A stretch of 51,684 bases of DNA from Candidatus Burkholderia humilis (GCA_001184405.1 LFMX01000034.1:1-51684), one strand, 5' to 3'. Numbered from the stretch's first letter, positions 18,541-30,069 are shown. Program-made: numbers and translations. The notes: a model not told the origin generated them from the sequence alone.

Positions 18541-20160
18541 ATGGCAAACACGAATCCCGTTCACTCCAACGCCGCCTCGTACGAACGCAGGCTGGTTGTG
18601 CTCGCCTCCGGTCCGCATGCCGGTGCGCTGCGCCAGGGCTTGCGCGGCATCGAGAAAGAAAGCCTGCGCGTCACGCCCGAAGGCAAGCTCGCGATGACCC
18701 CGCATCCGCGCTCGTTCGGTTCGGCGCTGACGCATCCGTTCATCACGACCGATTACTCCGAAGCGCTCGTCGAGCTCATCACGCCCGCCGAAACCCATGT
18801 CGCCAAGACGCTCGAGCGTCTGGACATGCTGCACCGGTTCGCCTTCGCGAATATGGGCGATGAACTGCTGTGGAACGATTCCATGCCCAACTCGCTGCCG
18901 CCGGAAGATCAGATTCCGCTCGGTCGATACGGCACGTCGAACATTGGCAAGCTCAAGCATGTGTACCGGCGTGGACTGGCCTTGCGCTATGGCCGCACAA
19001 TGCAATGCATCGCCGGGATTCACTACAACTACTCGCTGCACGACGACGTGTGGCGCGCGTGGCAGACGCTCGATCCTACGAGCAAGCTGAGCGCGCAGGA
19101 TTTCCAGTCCGCACGGTACTTCGCGCTCGTGCGCAACTTCCGCCGCACGAGCTGGCTGCTGATGTATCTGTTCGGCACATCGCCGGCGCTGAACAAGCGC
19201 TTCGTCGAAGGCAAGCCGCACGCGCTCGACACATTCGATGCCGACACGTTCTACTTGCCACACGCGACCAGCCTGCGCATGAGCGATCTCGGTTACACGA
19301 ACAATCCGGCACAGTCGGCGTTGCTGCCGAGTTACGACGATCTGAACGCGTATCTCGATGTGCTCGCCAAAGCGGTGAGCCAGCCGTACGCGCCGTACGA
19401 AGCCATCGGCACGCAGCGCGACGGCGAGTGGGTGCAGATCAACACCAACGTATTGCAGATCGAAAACGAGTTCTACTCGACCATTCGGCCTAAGCGCGTG
19501 ACGCATTCCGGCGAGCGTCCGCTGCATGCGCTGGCCGAACGCGGCGTGCAGTACATCGAAGTGCGGTGTCTGGATATCGATCCGTTCGAACCGACCGGCA
19601 TTTCACTGCAGACGTCGCACTTTCTCGATGCCTATCTGCTCTATTGCGCGCTCGAAGACAGCCCGCTGTTGCCGCACGACGCGAGCATCGAAGCGAACGG
19701 CAATTTCAGCGCGGTCGCGAAGGAAGGGCGCAAGCCCGGTCTGATGCTCACGCGCGAAGGTCAGCCAATTTCGCTTGCGCAATGGGCGCAAGAACTGTTC
19801 GATGCCATCGCGCCCGTCGCGAAAACGATCGATGCGCTCGCCGGCAACGACGACCACATGTGCGCGCTCGACGCGTTGCGTCCGAGAATCGGCGATGCAT
19901 CGCTCACGCCGTCGGCGCGCGTGCTGCAAATCATGCGCGACCAACAGCAATCGTTCGATGACTTCGCGCTCGATCTAAGCTGTCGACACGCCGAACATTT
20001 CCGCCAGCGCCCGCTGAGCGCCGATGAAGCGCAGGAAATGGAACGGCTCGCGCAACAATCCATCGCGGATCAGGCGGCCGTGGAACGCGCCGACACCGAA
20101 TCGTTCGATGCCTTCGTCGCAGCGTATCGCGATTACAAGCTGGATCGCGCGGACGCGTGA
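18541..20160 (+). CDS. gshA: Glutamate-cysteine ligase (proteobacterial type 1)
   Basis: Intact, 539 residues. It catalyses the ATP-dependent joining of glutamate and cysteine, the first step of glutathione synthesis, in the cytoplasm. Recognisable stretches include LRGIEKESLRVTPEGKLAMT, HPFITTDYSEALVELITP, MGDELLWNDSMP, QCIAGIHYNYSL and YIEVRCLDIDPFEPTGI, matching E. coli GshA-type enzymes in order and length. The ATG at 18541 follows a short intergenic region. It is one of the few fully intact metabolic genes in the left half of the window, implying continued selection for glutathione. A second, unrelated ligase-fold protein (YbdK type) lies at 43093. Confidence 0.95.
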   Translation: MANTNPVHSNAASYERRLVVLASGPHAGALRQGLRGIEKESLRVTPEGKLAMTPHPRSFGSALTHPFITTDYSEALVELITPAETHVAKTLERLDMLHRFAFANMGDELLWNDSMPNSLPPEDQIPLGRYGTSNIGKLKHVYRRGLALRYGRTMQCIAGIHYNYSLHDDVWRAWQTLDPTSKLSAQDFQSARYFALVRNFRRTSWLLMYLFGTSPALNKRFVEGKPHALDTFDADTFYLPHATSLRMSDLGYTNNPAQSALLPSYDDLNAYLDVLAKAVSQPYAPYEAIGTQRDGEWVQINTNVLQIENEFYSTIRPKRVTHSGERPLHALAERGVQYIEVRCLDIDPFEPTGISLQTSHFLDAYLLYCALEDSPLLPHDASIEANGNFSAVAKEGRKPGLMLTREGQPISLAQWAQELFDAIAPVAKTIDALAGNDDHMCALDALRPRIGDASLTPSARVLQIMRDQQQSFDDFALDLSCRHAEHFRQRPLSADEAQEMERLAQQSIADQAAVERADTESFDAFVAAYRDYKLDRADA

Positions 20161-20292
20161 AATTGTTGTACCTTTTACCTTGCCGCACTGCAATGCGGCG
20201 GCAAGGATTGCCCGTCTTTGCAACAGACGGCAACGCGTCGCATCGCCGTAAAATCAAACCGTAAAATTGGGGGCTTACTTTCACGAGATCAA

Positions 20293-20994
<702 letters not shown>

Positions 20995-20995
20995 A

Positions 20996-22546
20996 TCAAT
21001 GTCCCATCGATGCTGATGCGCCTTTCTTCGGGCGCGTCAGCCAGACCATCACGGCCAGCGCGAGAAACGCATAGCACGACACGCGGAAAAAATCGTTGGT
21101 CGACATCATGTACGCCTGCGCGGACACCACGCGATCCAGTTGCGCCATCAGCGCCTGTCCCGACAAGCCGAGTCCCGACAGCAGATTCGAATAATCCGAT
21201 GTGCCCGCCGAATACGCCGCGACGGATTCGGTCAGCCGCGCGTGATGCCGGATCATGTCGTTTTCCCAGAACGTCGTGCTGACCGCCGTGCCGATCGCGC
21301 CCGACAGCGTACGCAGAAAATTCGATAAGCTCGCCGCGCCCGCGAGCCGGTCATCGGACACGCTGGAGAGCGTGATGGTGGTCATCGGCACGAAGAAACA
21401 CGCCACGCCGATGCCCTGAATCAGCCGCGGAATGATGATGTTGTGGAACGGCATATCGAGCGTAAAGGTCGAGTTCCAGTACGACACGAACGCGAACGTG
21501 ACGAACGCGAAACTCGCGACCACGCGCAGATTCATGCGATGCATGTTCTGGCCGATCATCGGCGACAGCACGAGCGCGAGAATGCCGACGGGCGCGGTCG
21601 CCAGCCCCGCGAGCCACGGCGTGTAGCCGAGCACGGTTTGCAGCCACAGCGGCAACACGACGACCGAGCCGAAAAGCGCGAGAAAGCCGAGCGACGTGAT
21701 GAGCACGCCCATCGCGAAATTACGGTCGCGGAACAGCGACAGGTCGATGACCGGCTCCTTCTCCGTGATTTCCCACGCGAACATGAACGCGAGCGACACC
21801 GCCGACACGATCGCCAGCGTCACGATAAAGCTCGAACTGAACCAGTCGCGGTCCTTGCCGAGGTCGAGCATCATCTGAAGACTGGCCACGCCGATCACGA
21901 GCAGCGTTAGCCCGACGGCATCGATGCGCTGCTGCGTCGTCTTGGTTTCGTGGCCGCGCAACAGGAAATACGCGATCGCCGCCGAGAAAATGCCGATCGG
22001 CACGTTGATGTAGAAGATCCACGGCCACGTGAAGTTATCGGTGATGTAGCCGCCCATCACGGGTCCGAAAATCGGCGCGACGATGACGGTCATCGCCCAC
22101 AGGCCGAGCGCGAGTCCGCGCTTTTCCGGCGGATAACTGCGCATGAGGATGGTTTGCGAGAGCGGAACCATCGGACCGGACACGAGACCTTGCAGCAGAC
22201 GGAACGCAATCAGCGATTCGAAGTTGTGCGCGAATCCGCAAAGCGCGGAGGCGACCGAAAACAGCAGCACGGAAATCGTGAAGAGCTTCACTTCGCCGAC
22301 GCGCCGCGCGAGCCAGCCGGTCAGCGGCACGGCGATGGCGGATGCCACCGAATACGACGAAATCACCCACGTGCCCTCGCTCGTCGCCACGCCGAGGCTG
22401 CCCGAAATGGTCGGCACGGCGACGTTCGCGATCGACGTATCGAGCACTTCCATGAAGGTGCCGAGCGCGAGGCCCATCGTCAGCAAAGCGAGCGTGCCGC
22501 CGACGAGAGGCGTGGGTGCAGCGACTTGTGCGGTCGTCGATGTCAT
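20996..22546 (-). CDS. DHA2-family (EmrB/QacA) multidrug efflux MFS transporter
   Basis: Intact, 516 residues, 14 predicted membrane segments. DHA2 signatures are visible: FMEVLDTSIANVAVPTISGS (motif D1 region), GWLARRVGEVKLF (motif A), FRLLQGLVSGPMVPLSQTIL (motif B), GPVMGGYITDNFTWPWIFYI (motif C). It exports hydrophobic compounds using proton flow. EmrB-type pumps normally work with an HlyD/EmrA adaptor and an outer-membrane factor. Here no adaptor gene is present, and the nearby outer-membrane factor (23791) and the MarR regulator immediately upstream (22634) are both broken. It could function alone across the inner membrane. Confidence 0.92.
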   Translation of the reverse strand: MTSTTAQVAAPTPLVGGTLALLTMGLALGTFMEVLDTSIANVAVPTISGSLGVATSEGTWVISSYSVASAIAVPLTGWLARRVGEVKLFTISVLLFSVASALCGFAHNFESLIAFRLLQGLVSGPMVPLSQTILMRSYPPEKRGLALGLWAMTVIVAPIFGPVMGGYITDNFTWPWIFYINVPIGIFSAAIAYFLLRGHETKTTQQRIDAVGLTLLVIGVASLQMMLDLGKDRDWFSSSFIVTLAIVSAVSLAFMFAWEITEKEPVIDLSLFRDRNFAMGVLITSLGFLALFGSVVVLPLWLQTVLGYTPWLAGLATAPVGILALVLSPMIGQNMHRMNLRVVASFAFVTFAFVSYWNSTFTLDMPFHNIIIPRLIQGIGVACFFVPMTTITLSSVSDDRLAGAASLSNFLRTLSGAIGTAVSTTFWENDMIRHHARLTESVAAYSAGTSDYSNLLSGLGLSGQALMAQLDRVVSAQAYMMSTNDFFRVSCYAFLALAVMVWLTRPKKGASASMGH

Positions 22547-22633
22547 AAGTTCTTAGTTTTTTTGATGTCGCGGCATTCTCTGCCCAGACAGTGATTCAAT
22601 CAAAATTCGATCGATAAATTGATTTGGATCAAC

Positions 22634-23124
22634 TCAGTCGCTTTCCTCGTCACTGCACACGCAGCATTCGACCGCCGGCGAATTGCCGATGATCCGTCCG
22701 AGCATCGCGATCAGCAGATCCAGTTCGGCGCGGCTGAAGCCGTCCAATTGCGCGTTCAGGACCGTCGCGCCGATCTGCGGCAGACCCGCGGCGGCATCGC
22801 GGCCGCGCTCGGTCAGGCTGACTTTCACGACGCGCCGGTCAGTATCGCAGCGCGTGCGCATTACAAAGCTTTTTTCTCGAGACAGTCGACCATGCGCGTC
22901 ATCGGGCCGCTGTCGTAGGACATTTCGCGCGAAAGCTCGAGCGGCGTGCGCGCCCATCCCGACGCCAGAAAAGCAACACGCCGATCTGCGACGACGTCAG
23001 ATCGAGCGGTTTCAACGCCAAATCGGTTCGCGCGACGAGCACGTTGCGCGCCTTCGTCAGGGTAATAGCCGAGGCTCGTATCGAGTTGAATCGTGGATGG
23101 ATCGTAAAGCGGTTCGCTGTTCAT
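22634..23124 (-). pseudogene. MarR-family regulator of the adjacent efflux pump, multiply frameshifted
   Basis: ATG at 23124-23122 opens MNSEPLYDPSTIQLDTSLGY. The frame moves near 23070 to LTKARNVLVARTDLALKPLD, near 22965 to FLASGWARTPLELSREMSYD with the recognition segment SGPMTRMVDCLEKK, and near 22865 to VMRTRCDTDRRVVKVSLTER, GRDAAAGLPQIGATVL. The pieces add up to a normal MarR protein of about 160 residues, ending with a Cys-containing tail (ECCVCSDEESD). It sits 87 bp upstream of the DHA2 pump on the same strand and was probably its autorepressor. Confidence 0.83.
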
Positions 23125-23329
23125 GCACTTTCTAGCCGCGCGCAAGCTGCGACGAAAAATCGCGTACCTGGAACGCAACAGTTTCCAAAAAGCAATCGGT
23201 AGTATCTTGAAAAATACTTGCACAGTCAATATTATCTTTAGCAGTGAAATTCGCGCGCTCTGCGCCTTTCGAGAACATGTTTTGATCGCCAGCCGCGTCG
23301 TCTTCAACGACGCACCGAAGGACCCAACC

Positions 23330-23611
23330 ATGAACCGCTTCGCTCAAACCGCCCGCCGACGCATCGGCGCTGTCAGCAGTACGATCGTTAACGCATCGCG
23401 CCACGTCATTCCGCAGAAACTGACGTCATGGAAACTCGCGTTGTATTTGATCGTGTTCCTGCTGCCGGGCGGTTCGTTTGCGGTCCTCGGCATGGGCTGG
23501 TTCGAGAATCGGCAGCGGTGGCGGGCTTCTTCCGCCGCCAAAAAACAGCATTCGGTCACGCGTCCGCTACTCCCGGCGCCATGCTCTTATCCGGGAAACA
23601 GCGGCGCGTAA
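23330..23611 (+). CDS. Small hypothetical membrane protein
   Basis: ATG at 23330 opens a 93-residue protein with a basic N-terminus and one membrane segment (WKLALYLIVFLLPGGSFAVL). It is not recognised as a named family. The last 25 residues look like out-of-frame sequence (many Ser/Pro/Arg), so the C-terminus may be frameshifted too. It is divergent from the MarR gene, and the 180 bp after it contain no gene. Confidence 0.45.
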   Translation: MNRFAQTARRRIGAVSSTIVNASRHVIPQKLTSWKLALYLIVFLLPGGSFAVLGMGWFENRQRWRASSAAKKQHSVTRPLLPAPCSYPGNSGA

Positions 23612-23790
23612 CTTCGCAGTAACCGATTTCCCCCACCGCGTAACACCCGCCTTTCAGCGAATCCGCTACGCTAACGTCTGCTCGACGCCCGCGCGCACTT
23701 TGCGCGCGGCGCGTTCCGTTACTATTTCGGCTTGCCGTTCGCTTCGCTTTTCGTCGAAAGCACCGGCCCCGACAGATTTCCGATCCGCAG

Positions 23791-25296
23791 ATGCCGTCTC
23801 GCCTGAGCGTTTCCCCTTCGCGCGCCGCGTTACGCGTTTCAGTCATCGCGCTTGCCGTGTTGATCGCCGATTGCGCGGTCGGGCCGGACTATCAGCGTCC
23901 GAGTGCCGCCGTGCCCGCGACGTACAAGGACGCGCCTGAAGGCTGGAAAGTCGCGCAGCCCGCCGACCAGACCGACCGCGGCGCGTGGTGGACGATCTAC
24001 AACGACGAACGGCTCAACGGGCTCGAAGCGCAACTGAACGCATCGAACCAGACGATCGCGCAGTATGCGGCGGCGTACCGGCAGGCGCGGGCGCTCGTCG
24101 GTGAAGCGCGCGCGGCGTTTTTCCCGACCGTGGGCGCATCGGCGTCGATGACGCGCTCGGGAACCGGCGCGGGCAATCGCTCGACCAGCAGTTCCAGCTT
24201 CGGCCAGACGGGATCGGTGAATACCCACAGTACAGCCTGGCGCTCGATGCATCGTGGGAACCGGATTTGTGGGGCAGCGTGCGCCGTTAGGTCAACGAGC
24301 AGAAAGCGGGGCAGCAGGGCGCCGCCGCCGATCTCGCCAACGCGCGCCTGTCCGCGTAGGCCACGCTCGCGCAGACGTACTTCCAGTTGCGCTCGCTCGA
24401 TGCGCAGCAAAAGCTCCTTGATGACACCGTGCAGACGTACGAGCAATCGCTGAAGCTGACGCAGAATCAGTATGCGCAGGGCATCGTCGCGCGCTCGGAC
24501 GTAATTTAGGCGCAGACGCAGTTGCAGTCCGCGCAGGCATCGGCGATCGATAACGGTGTCGCGCGCGCAATATGCACATGCAATTGCCATGCTGGTCGGC
24601 GAACCGGCATCGACCTTTTCGATTGCGCCGATTCCGCTCGACGCCACGCGGCCCGCCGTGCCCGCGCAGTTGCCGTCGGCCATTCTGGAGCGGCGGCCGG
24701 ATATCACGGCGGCCGAACGCAAGGCGGTGGCAGCGAACGAGCAGATCGGCGTGGAAATCGCCGCGTTCTTCCCGACCTTGACGCTCTCCGCGCAAGGCGG
24801 TTTTGAGAGCTCGATCTTCTCGCAATTGCTGCGCGCGCCGTCGCGTTTCTGGACGCTCGGGCCGGATCTCGCAGCGACCATTTTCGATGGCAGATTGCGC
24901 GCCGCCCGTACCGAAGCCGCGCGCGCGGCGTACGACCAGCAGGTCGCGACGTATCGGCAAACGGTGCTGACGGCGTTTCAGGACGTGGAGGACAATCTCG
25001 CGTCGCTGCGCATTCTCGAGCGCGAAATCGTCGTGCAACAGCAGGCGGTGGCATCGGCGCAGCAGGCGCTGGCGATCATCAACAATCAGTACAAGGCGGG
25101 AACAGTCGTGTTTATCAGCGTGCTGACCGCGCAGACGACCGCGTTCACGGCGCAGCAGAAGCTCGCGAGTATCGCCGGACAGCGGATGGTGTCGTTGGTC
25201 GGACTGGTGAAGGCGCTCGGCGGCGGGTGGGACGTCGCGCAGATGGATCAGGAAACGGGCGCGATCGAAGCGCCCGCAATGGCGGCCAGCAAATAG
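23791..25296 (+). pseudogene. Outer-membrane efflux lipoprotein (NodT/OprM family) with three amber codons and two frameshifts
   Basis: The start has a hydrophobic signal and CAVGPDYQRPSAAVPATYKD, then WWTIYNDERLNGLEAQLNAS, typical of RND/EMR outer-membrane channels. The middle (SLALDASWEPDLWGSVRR, QKLLDDTVQTYEQSLKLTQN) lies in another frame and is cut by TAG at 24288-24290, 24357-24359 and 24507-24509, each at a glutamine position. From about 24556 the first frame resumes (QYAHAIAMLVGEPASTF, LERRPDITAAERKAVAANEQ, WTLGPDLAATIFDG). The lipobox reads LIADC; Asp before Cys would block lipoprotein processing and fits a GGT to GAT change. Confidence 0.88.
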
Positions 25297-25299
25297 CGA

Positions 25300-26078
25300 T
25301 TACCGCACGAAGGTCAGCGCCACCGTATCCGGATCCGTGTGGCGTCCAAGCAGATTGAGCAGCCCCGCGAGATTTTCCCGCTGATCCGGCTCCGCCTTCG
25401 CCGTGCCTTCGAACGATGTCGCGCCCTGCGAAATCGCGCCTTGTCCGGTCAGCCACAACGGACCTTTGCTCGTCGACAGCCCGATTTCCGCCTCGCCGCC
25501 CTGCGCCTGAATCTGCACGCGATACGACCCGAGCGGCTTCATCCGCGACACGCGCGACACCATGTCATCCAGCGTCACGACGACTTGCCCGTACACATTG
25601 CGGCCGAGCACGCGAAAGTCCGTCCACGAAAGCCGCACTTGTCCCTCGAAGTTCAGCGTATTGAACGGCGCGCCCAGACCCGCAAACAAGGTCGCGGGCA
25701 CGCCGATCTGGCCAGCCGAAAGCGTTGCGGCGCGCGTGGAGGCATCGACGGAAATCGGCTCGGGCATGGCTTCGCTCTGACGCATGGTCATGCGCACGTG
25801 GCCAGTGAAGAGCGCCCAAAACGACGTCGTCCATTCGATGCGACCCGGCAGCAGCGTCGCACCGCCGCCGTCGCTGCCGGCTGCGAGCATCAGCGTGGCC
25901 GCGCCGCGCCACAGCGAACCGTTCGGATCGACGAGATTGACGTGGCCACCCGTCGCCTTCGAAAACTGCGGGACGATCCATGCGGCGGGCATCATCACGA
26001 GCAGGGTGCCGGCATCGAAATCACCATCACGAAGAGCGCGGGCAGCGCCATTTGCATGCGACGCGTCCAGTAGCTCAT
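25300..26078 (-). pseudogene. gspN: Type II secretion protein GspN, frameshifted
   Basis: Last gene of the T2SS operon. ATG at 26078-26076 (overlapping the gspM stop) opens MSYWTRRMQMALPALFVMVI, a membrane anchor. The frame is lost near 26005 and continues as MMPAAWIVPQFSKATGGHVN, NLVDPNGSLWRGAATLML and later SLTF-type strands (GQGAISQGATSFEGTAKAEP) to 25300. One small indel separates anchor from body, total about 258 residues. GspN is an accessory T2SS protein present in some Burkholderia and Klebsiella systems. The gene converges with the outer-membrane factor gene, 3 bp apart. Confidence 0.85.
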
Positions 26079-26576
26079 TTCGCGCTGGCCGGTTGCAGCG
26101 ACGCCGTCAGATCGACCTGACCGTCCGGCTTGCCCGCGGTGATATGCGCCTCGGACACCTGCACCTTGAACTGCTTGCGCGCGTCGTCGAGCCACACGGT
26201 CCAGTTCGGAAACGATACGTTCTTCAACTGAATCTGCACAGCCGCGCCGATCACCTGAATCTGCGCGGGCTGCATGCCGTTATCCGCGAGCGATTTGGCT
26301 AGCGCATCGCGCAATGTGCCGCCGGTCGGCGTGACGGAATCGGCGTTGCCGGCAAGCGCGCGCTTCGTTGGCTTGCGCGGTCATCGTCGCGAGCTGGCGC
26401 TGCATGCCCGGCAAGGTGTCGCGCAGACGCGCGCGCCCTTCGAACGCGGGCGCCCACAACACCAGATAAACGATCACGATGGCAAGCGCGAGCCCGCCCC
26501 ACGTCAGCATGGTTTTTTCGCGCGCGGTGCGGGCTTCCCAGAACTCGCTGAGCGTGCGTCCAATTTCTTCCTTCAT
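26075..26576 (-). pseudogene. gspM: Type II secretion inner-membrane platform protein GspM, frameshifted
   Basis: ATG at 26576-26574 overlaps the gspL stop. The first half reads MKEEIGRTLSEFWEARTARE, membrane span LTWGGLALAIVIVYLVLWAP and coiled region PGMQRQLATMTAQANEA. After a shift near 26360 the second half (MQPAQIQVIGAAVQIQLKNV, NWTVWLDDARKQFKVQVSEA) completes a normal protein of about 167 residues. GspM pairs with GspL in the T2SS assembly platform. Confidence 0.85.
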
Positions 26577-27875
26577 TGGCCGCTCCTGATCGTCCACTTG
26601 CCCGTATTGCTGTCGATTGCGCCGTTCAGGCCGTTGGCGGCGAGGCGCTTGCTCAAATCGGGATCGACCTTGGTCTCAGGCTTGATCGTCACTTCCAGAT
26701 GACGCTCGCGATAATCCAACCCCGCGATGCCGTTCACCGGCACCGGCCCGAGCGAACGCGCGAGTCCGTCCACGAGCGACAGGAAATCCGATGGCGATAG
26801 TTCGCCCGACACCACGCGTAAACGATCCAGATTGCGCGCCATCTGATCGGGCGCATCGAGCACGGTCGTGGTTTTCGGGAACGCGTTGAGCAGCAGTTCG
26901 GTTTCCTGCGCGGCGATGGCGTCGCGCTGACGCGAAAGCTGCAGCCACTGCACGTTCACGCCGATGATCGACACGATGATCGATGCTGTCACCAGCGCGA
27001 TCGAGCCGCCACGGCTGCGCGGCGAATTCGAACTGGCACAGATCGAAGCGGCTCGCGATCGCGTGCCGCGCGATCGCTTCGAACGCGAGCGGCTGCGCGC
27101 CGGGCACGTTCGCGAGCGTCTTCGCGCCGCGCGCCGAAAGATGCGGTTCGTCGCCGGGCAAATCGACGAGCGAATAGACAATCGCCGGTTGATTGCCCGC
27201 GAGCGCATGGAGCGTTTGCGCGATGGAGTCTTCCGGCAGCGTGAAGCCTTCGCCAAGCGCACCGCGCTCGCCACGCGCCACGGCAATTTCGAGACGCGGC
27301 ATCGTCGAAATATTGGCGGACGCGGCCATTTCGCCGATCAGCGCGGGCGCCGTCGAGACGACATGCCCGAGCACACCCGCGACGAACAGCGACGGCGGCG
27401 CTTCGCCTTCCGCCGCTTCGACCGGTTCGTAGGCAGGAATCGGCAGACAACGCATCGCCGGAACCGCCTTCACATTGCGATGCCCTGCCGCCGCGAATCC
27501 TTCGCGCAAAAAACGGAACCAGCCGCGATCGATCACCGCGACCACGCGCTTGCCGTCAGCGAGCGCGACCAGATCGACGGCGATGTGACACGTCTGCGGA
27601 TCCTGAATGAGCTGATCCTCGACCACGTTCGGCAACGCCTGACGCAGGCGCGGCCCCTTAAGCAGCGGCACGTTGGCGGCAATCAACAGCGTGTCGCGCG
27701 CGGCGACGATCAGCACCGTCGCGTTCGCGCGCGGCAACAGACCGATCGCGGCGCGGCCCACGCGCTGCGGCTCGCCGCACTTGTCGAGCAACAGAAACGG
27801 CAGATCGGGCAATTGCCACTCTTCCGAGCGGAGGGCCGGATCGCGCGGCGGTAAAAGAACGATCAGTGTGCTCAA
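26573..27875 (-). pseudogene. gspL: Type II secretion cytoplasmic-linker protein GspL, frameshifted
   Basis: A TTG at 27875 opens an actin-like GspL N-domain (LPDLPFLLLDKCGEPQRVGR, LPNVVEDQLIQDPQTCHIAV). The frame breaks near 27020, just before the membrane span (ALVTASIIVSIIGVNVQWLQ), and the periplasmic ferredoxin-like domain (MARNLDRLRVVSGELSPSDF, YRERHLEVTIKPETKVDP) follows in another frame. GspL anchors the ATPase GspE to the membrane. As broken, the product would be a soluble fragment without the membrane anchor. Confidence 0.87.
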
Positions 27876-27906
27876 AGGCCACTTCTTTTTTTCAGTTGCA
27901 TCGTCG

Positions 27907-29019
27907 TTACAGTGCGTCGCGCGAGTAGACGATGTGCGTCGTGTGCGTCATCGGATCGCGATACAGAAGTGTCACGCGCTCCAGTTGCGCGCGCTCGTGC
28001 TCGACGCGTCCGTGGATGAAAAAGTATTTCGTCGTCACGTCCATTTCCTGCGAATCGATCGATGACGCGCTGCGCACGCCCGCACCGGTCAGCGCGAGCT
28101 GGACGTTGCCGACATCGTGGAAAAACACCGTCTCGCGGCGCGCGACGAACGCTTGCGCCTGTGATACGTTCATGCTCGGCACGACCGCCGCGATCACTTT
28201 CGCCGATGCGGTATTCATGTTCACCGCCGTCGTCGTCGGCAAAATGGTGACGAAGGGCCGCAGCTTCGCGACGGCTTCTTCGTCGAAACCGGGTACATCG
28301 AGCAGCGAATCGACGGTGATCATCTGCAAGGGCGCGACGGGCGCGTTCGAATCGGCGTTTTTCAGGCCTGGATCGTCCGAAAAATTGCCACCGCCGGTGC
28401 CGCCTTGCGCAATCGCCGACATGACCGCTTCGGGCGTGCTCGCGGCGCTCGTGCCGTTGGCGTTCGTCTGCGTCTGAAAACGCGTCGCGGAACGCGCGAG
28501 GCCGGCGCGCATCTGCAACGCGACTTGCTTGGCGAGCGATCCGTTCAGACCGAGTTCGCCGAGCAGGCGCTGAAACGCCTGAATCTGCTCGACGTTAATG
28601 GTCAGCACGCCCGGCGTGGGCGTCGATACGAGATTGCGCAGGTTGAATTTCGCCTGCGCATCCTCGATCGATCCGGACAAATAAGTCGATGCGCCTTCCT
28701 GCGCGCGCACTTCACCGATCTGCCCGAGAAAGTCCGACAGCCGTGTCTTCGCGATCGGCACGCCCCACACGCCGCCGAGATATGTGACGGTGGGCGAGGT
28801 ATCGGCCTCGGAGCGCAGAATCAGGCGCGTCCAGTCGAGCGCGCTGCGCGAAATCCACTGCGCCTGCGCGAGCAGCCGCTGGTTCTCGATACGCCGCACC
28901 TGCACCTACACCTGCTGCCGCCATAGCGTGCTCGACACCAGAATGGCCGACAGCGCGACCACGAGCAGCGCGCTGATGATCGCGACTCCTTCTTCCTTCC
29001 GGCTGCGGATCGCGCGCAT
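27907..29019 (-). pseudogene. gspK: Type II secretion minor pseudopilin GspK with amber codon 38
   Basis: ATG at 29019-29017 opens a prepilin-like N-terminus (EEGVAIISALLVVALSAILV, with the Glu-5-like residue). TAG at 28908-28906 interrupts WRQQV-VQVRRIENQ, a heptad-like run where Gln is expected (CAG to TAG). The remaining 332 residues are open with no indels and show the GspK domain (VWGVPIAKTRLSDFLGQIGE, ISFLD-type and SAM-like SLLDVPGFDEEAVAKLRPFV). GspK caps the pseudopilus tip. Only this point mutation inactivates it. Confidence 0.9.
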
Positions 29020-29020
29020 A

Positions 29021-29692
29021 TCACTCTCCGACCAGAAAGACACGCGTGAGCGGATCGGCGAGATTGCTCGCGCCGACCGCCACCTGAATGCCCGCCACCG
29101 CGCGCGGCAGCGGCGCGTTGCCGAGCTGCGGCACCTTCAGGTTATTGTCGTTCTCGTTGATCTTCGAACGCACGTCGCTCATCCTCGTGGTCCAGCCCTT
29201 GTCGGGAATATAGACGCGCGTCCGGAATCCGCCGACGCCGTTCATCAGCGGGATCGCGCTCCAGCCGTTGCCGTCGTCGCCCGAACTCAGCGCGCGGCGC
29301 ACTTCGCCGACATTCGATAGCGGCGGCGACGCGTAGCGCACGATGCGCCGCTCCGTCAGCCGATACCGCACCACCTGCAAACGCGGCGGCTGGCCCGGTG
29401 AGAACATGCCGCGCACGATCTGCAGCAAACCGTTGGTGATCGACACGGCGTGCTGGCCGGCTTCGTCGTCGGTCACAGCCTGGCGAGCGTCGATGCGCAT
29501 CTGATCGAACAACTGCGCGACCACGCGTTCGTCTTCCATCGCGGCAGTGATCGTGGCGCGCCCGCGGATCACGGAATCGAGCCCGCGCCACGACAGCACC
29601 GCGACCACCGCCAGAATGGCGATGGCGATCAACATTTCCAGCAGCGTGAAGCCTCGCTGCCCGCGACGGTCAGAGCGAGCGGTTCGTTTCAT
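29021..29692 (-). CDS. gspJ: Type II secretion minor pseudopilin GspJ
   Basis: Intact, 223 residues. It has the prepilin peptidase site and hydrophobic helix RGFTLLEMLIAIAILAVVAV with Glu at position 5 after cleavage, followed by a GspJ body (RATITAAMEDERVVAQLFDQ, LQIVRGMFSPGQPPRLQVV). It is a tip pseudopilin working with GspI and GspK, both broken here. Its start overlaps the end of gspI, and gspK begins 2 bp after its stop, as in a tight operon. Confidence 0.92.
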   Translation of the reverse strand: MKRTARSDRRGQRGFTLLEMLIAIAILAVVAVLSWRGLDSVIRGRATITAAMEDERVVAQLFDQMRIDARQAVTDDEAGQHAVSITNGLLQIVRGMFSPGQPPRLQVVRYRLTERRIVRYASPPLSNVGEVRRALSSGDDGNGWSAIPLMNGVGGFRTRVYIPDKGWTTRMSDVRSKINENDNNLKVPQLGNAPLPRAVAGIQVAVGASNLADPLTRVFLVGE

Positions 29693-30069
29693 TGCCGACC
29701 ACCGTAACCATTTGCGCGAGCGTGCCGGACCGTCCCGGCGTCGTCACGATCATTTCGACGCGCTGGAAAATCGGGTTCGGCGTCTGACTCACGCGCTGCG
29801 TACACACGAGCTTCAGATTGCCCTGCGAGCAGTCGAAACTGCGCGAGGCCGACATCCGGAAACGTGTGCGACAGCCGCAACTGCGCGAGTTCGTTGTCCG
29901 CGCTCCAACCCGCCAGCAACCGCCGATGCAAATCCTGCTCGCCGGCTGCCATCGATCCGACCGCGCGCAGCGATGCCGCCAGGGCCACCGCAATGATCGC
30001 CAATGCGACGAGCACTTCGATCATCGTAAAACCGTGTTGAAAGCCCTGTTGAGACCGCGACCGACGCAT
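29670..30069 (-). pseudogene. gspI: Type II secretion minor pseudopilin GspI, frameshifted
   Basis: ATG at 30069-30067 overlaps the gspH stop. The prepilin helix is intact (HGFTMIEVLVALAIIAVALA) and the body begins AAGEQDLHRRLLAGWSADNE, but near 29840 the frame is lost. The closing part (DCSQGNLKLVCTQRVSQTPN, FQRVEMIVTTPGRSG) lies in another frame. One small indel explains it. Combined length is about 130 residues, normal for GspI. Confidence 0.86.

Noticed and set aside
26964..27854. 296-codon plus-strand frame opposite gspL.
   Set aside because: Shadow frame with no recognisable domain; the minus strand carries gspL in operon context.
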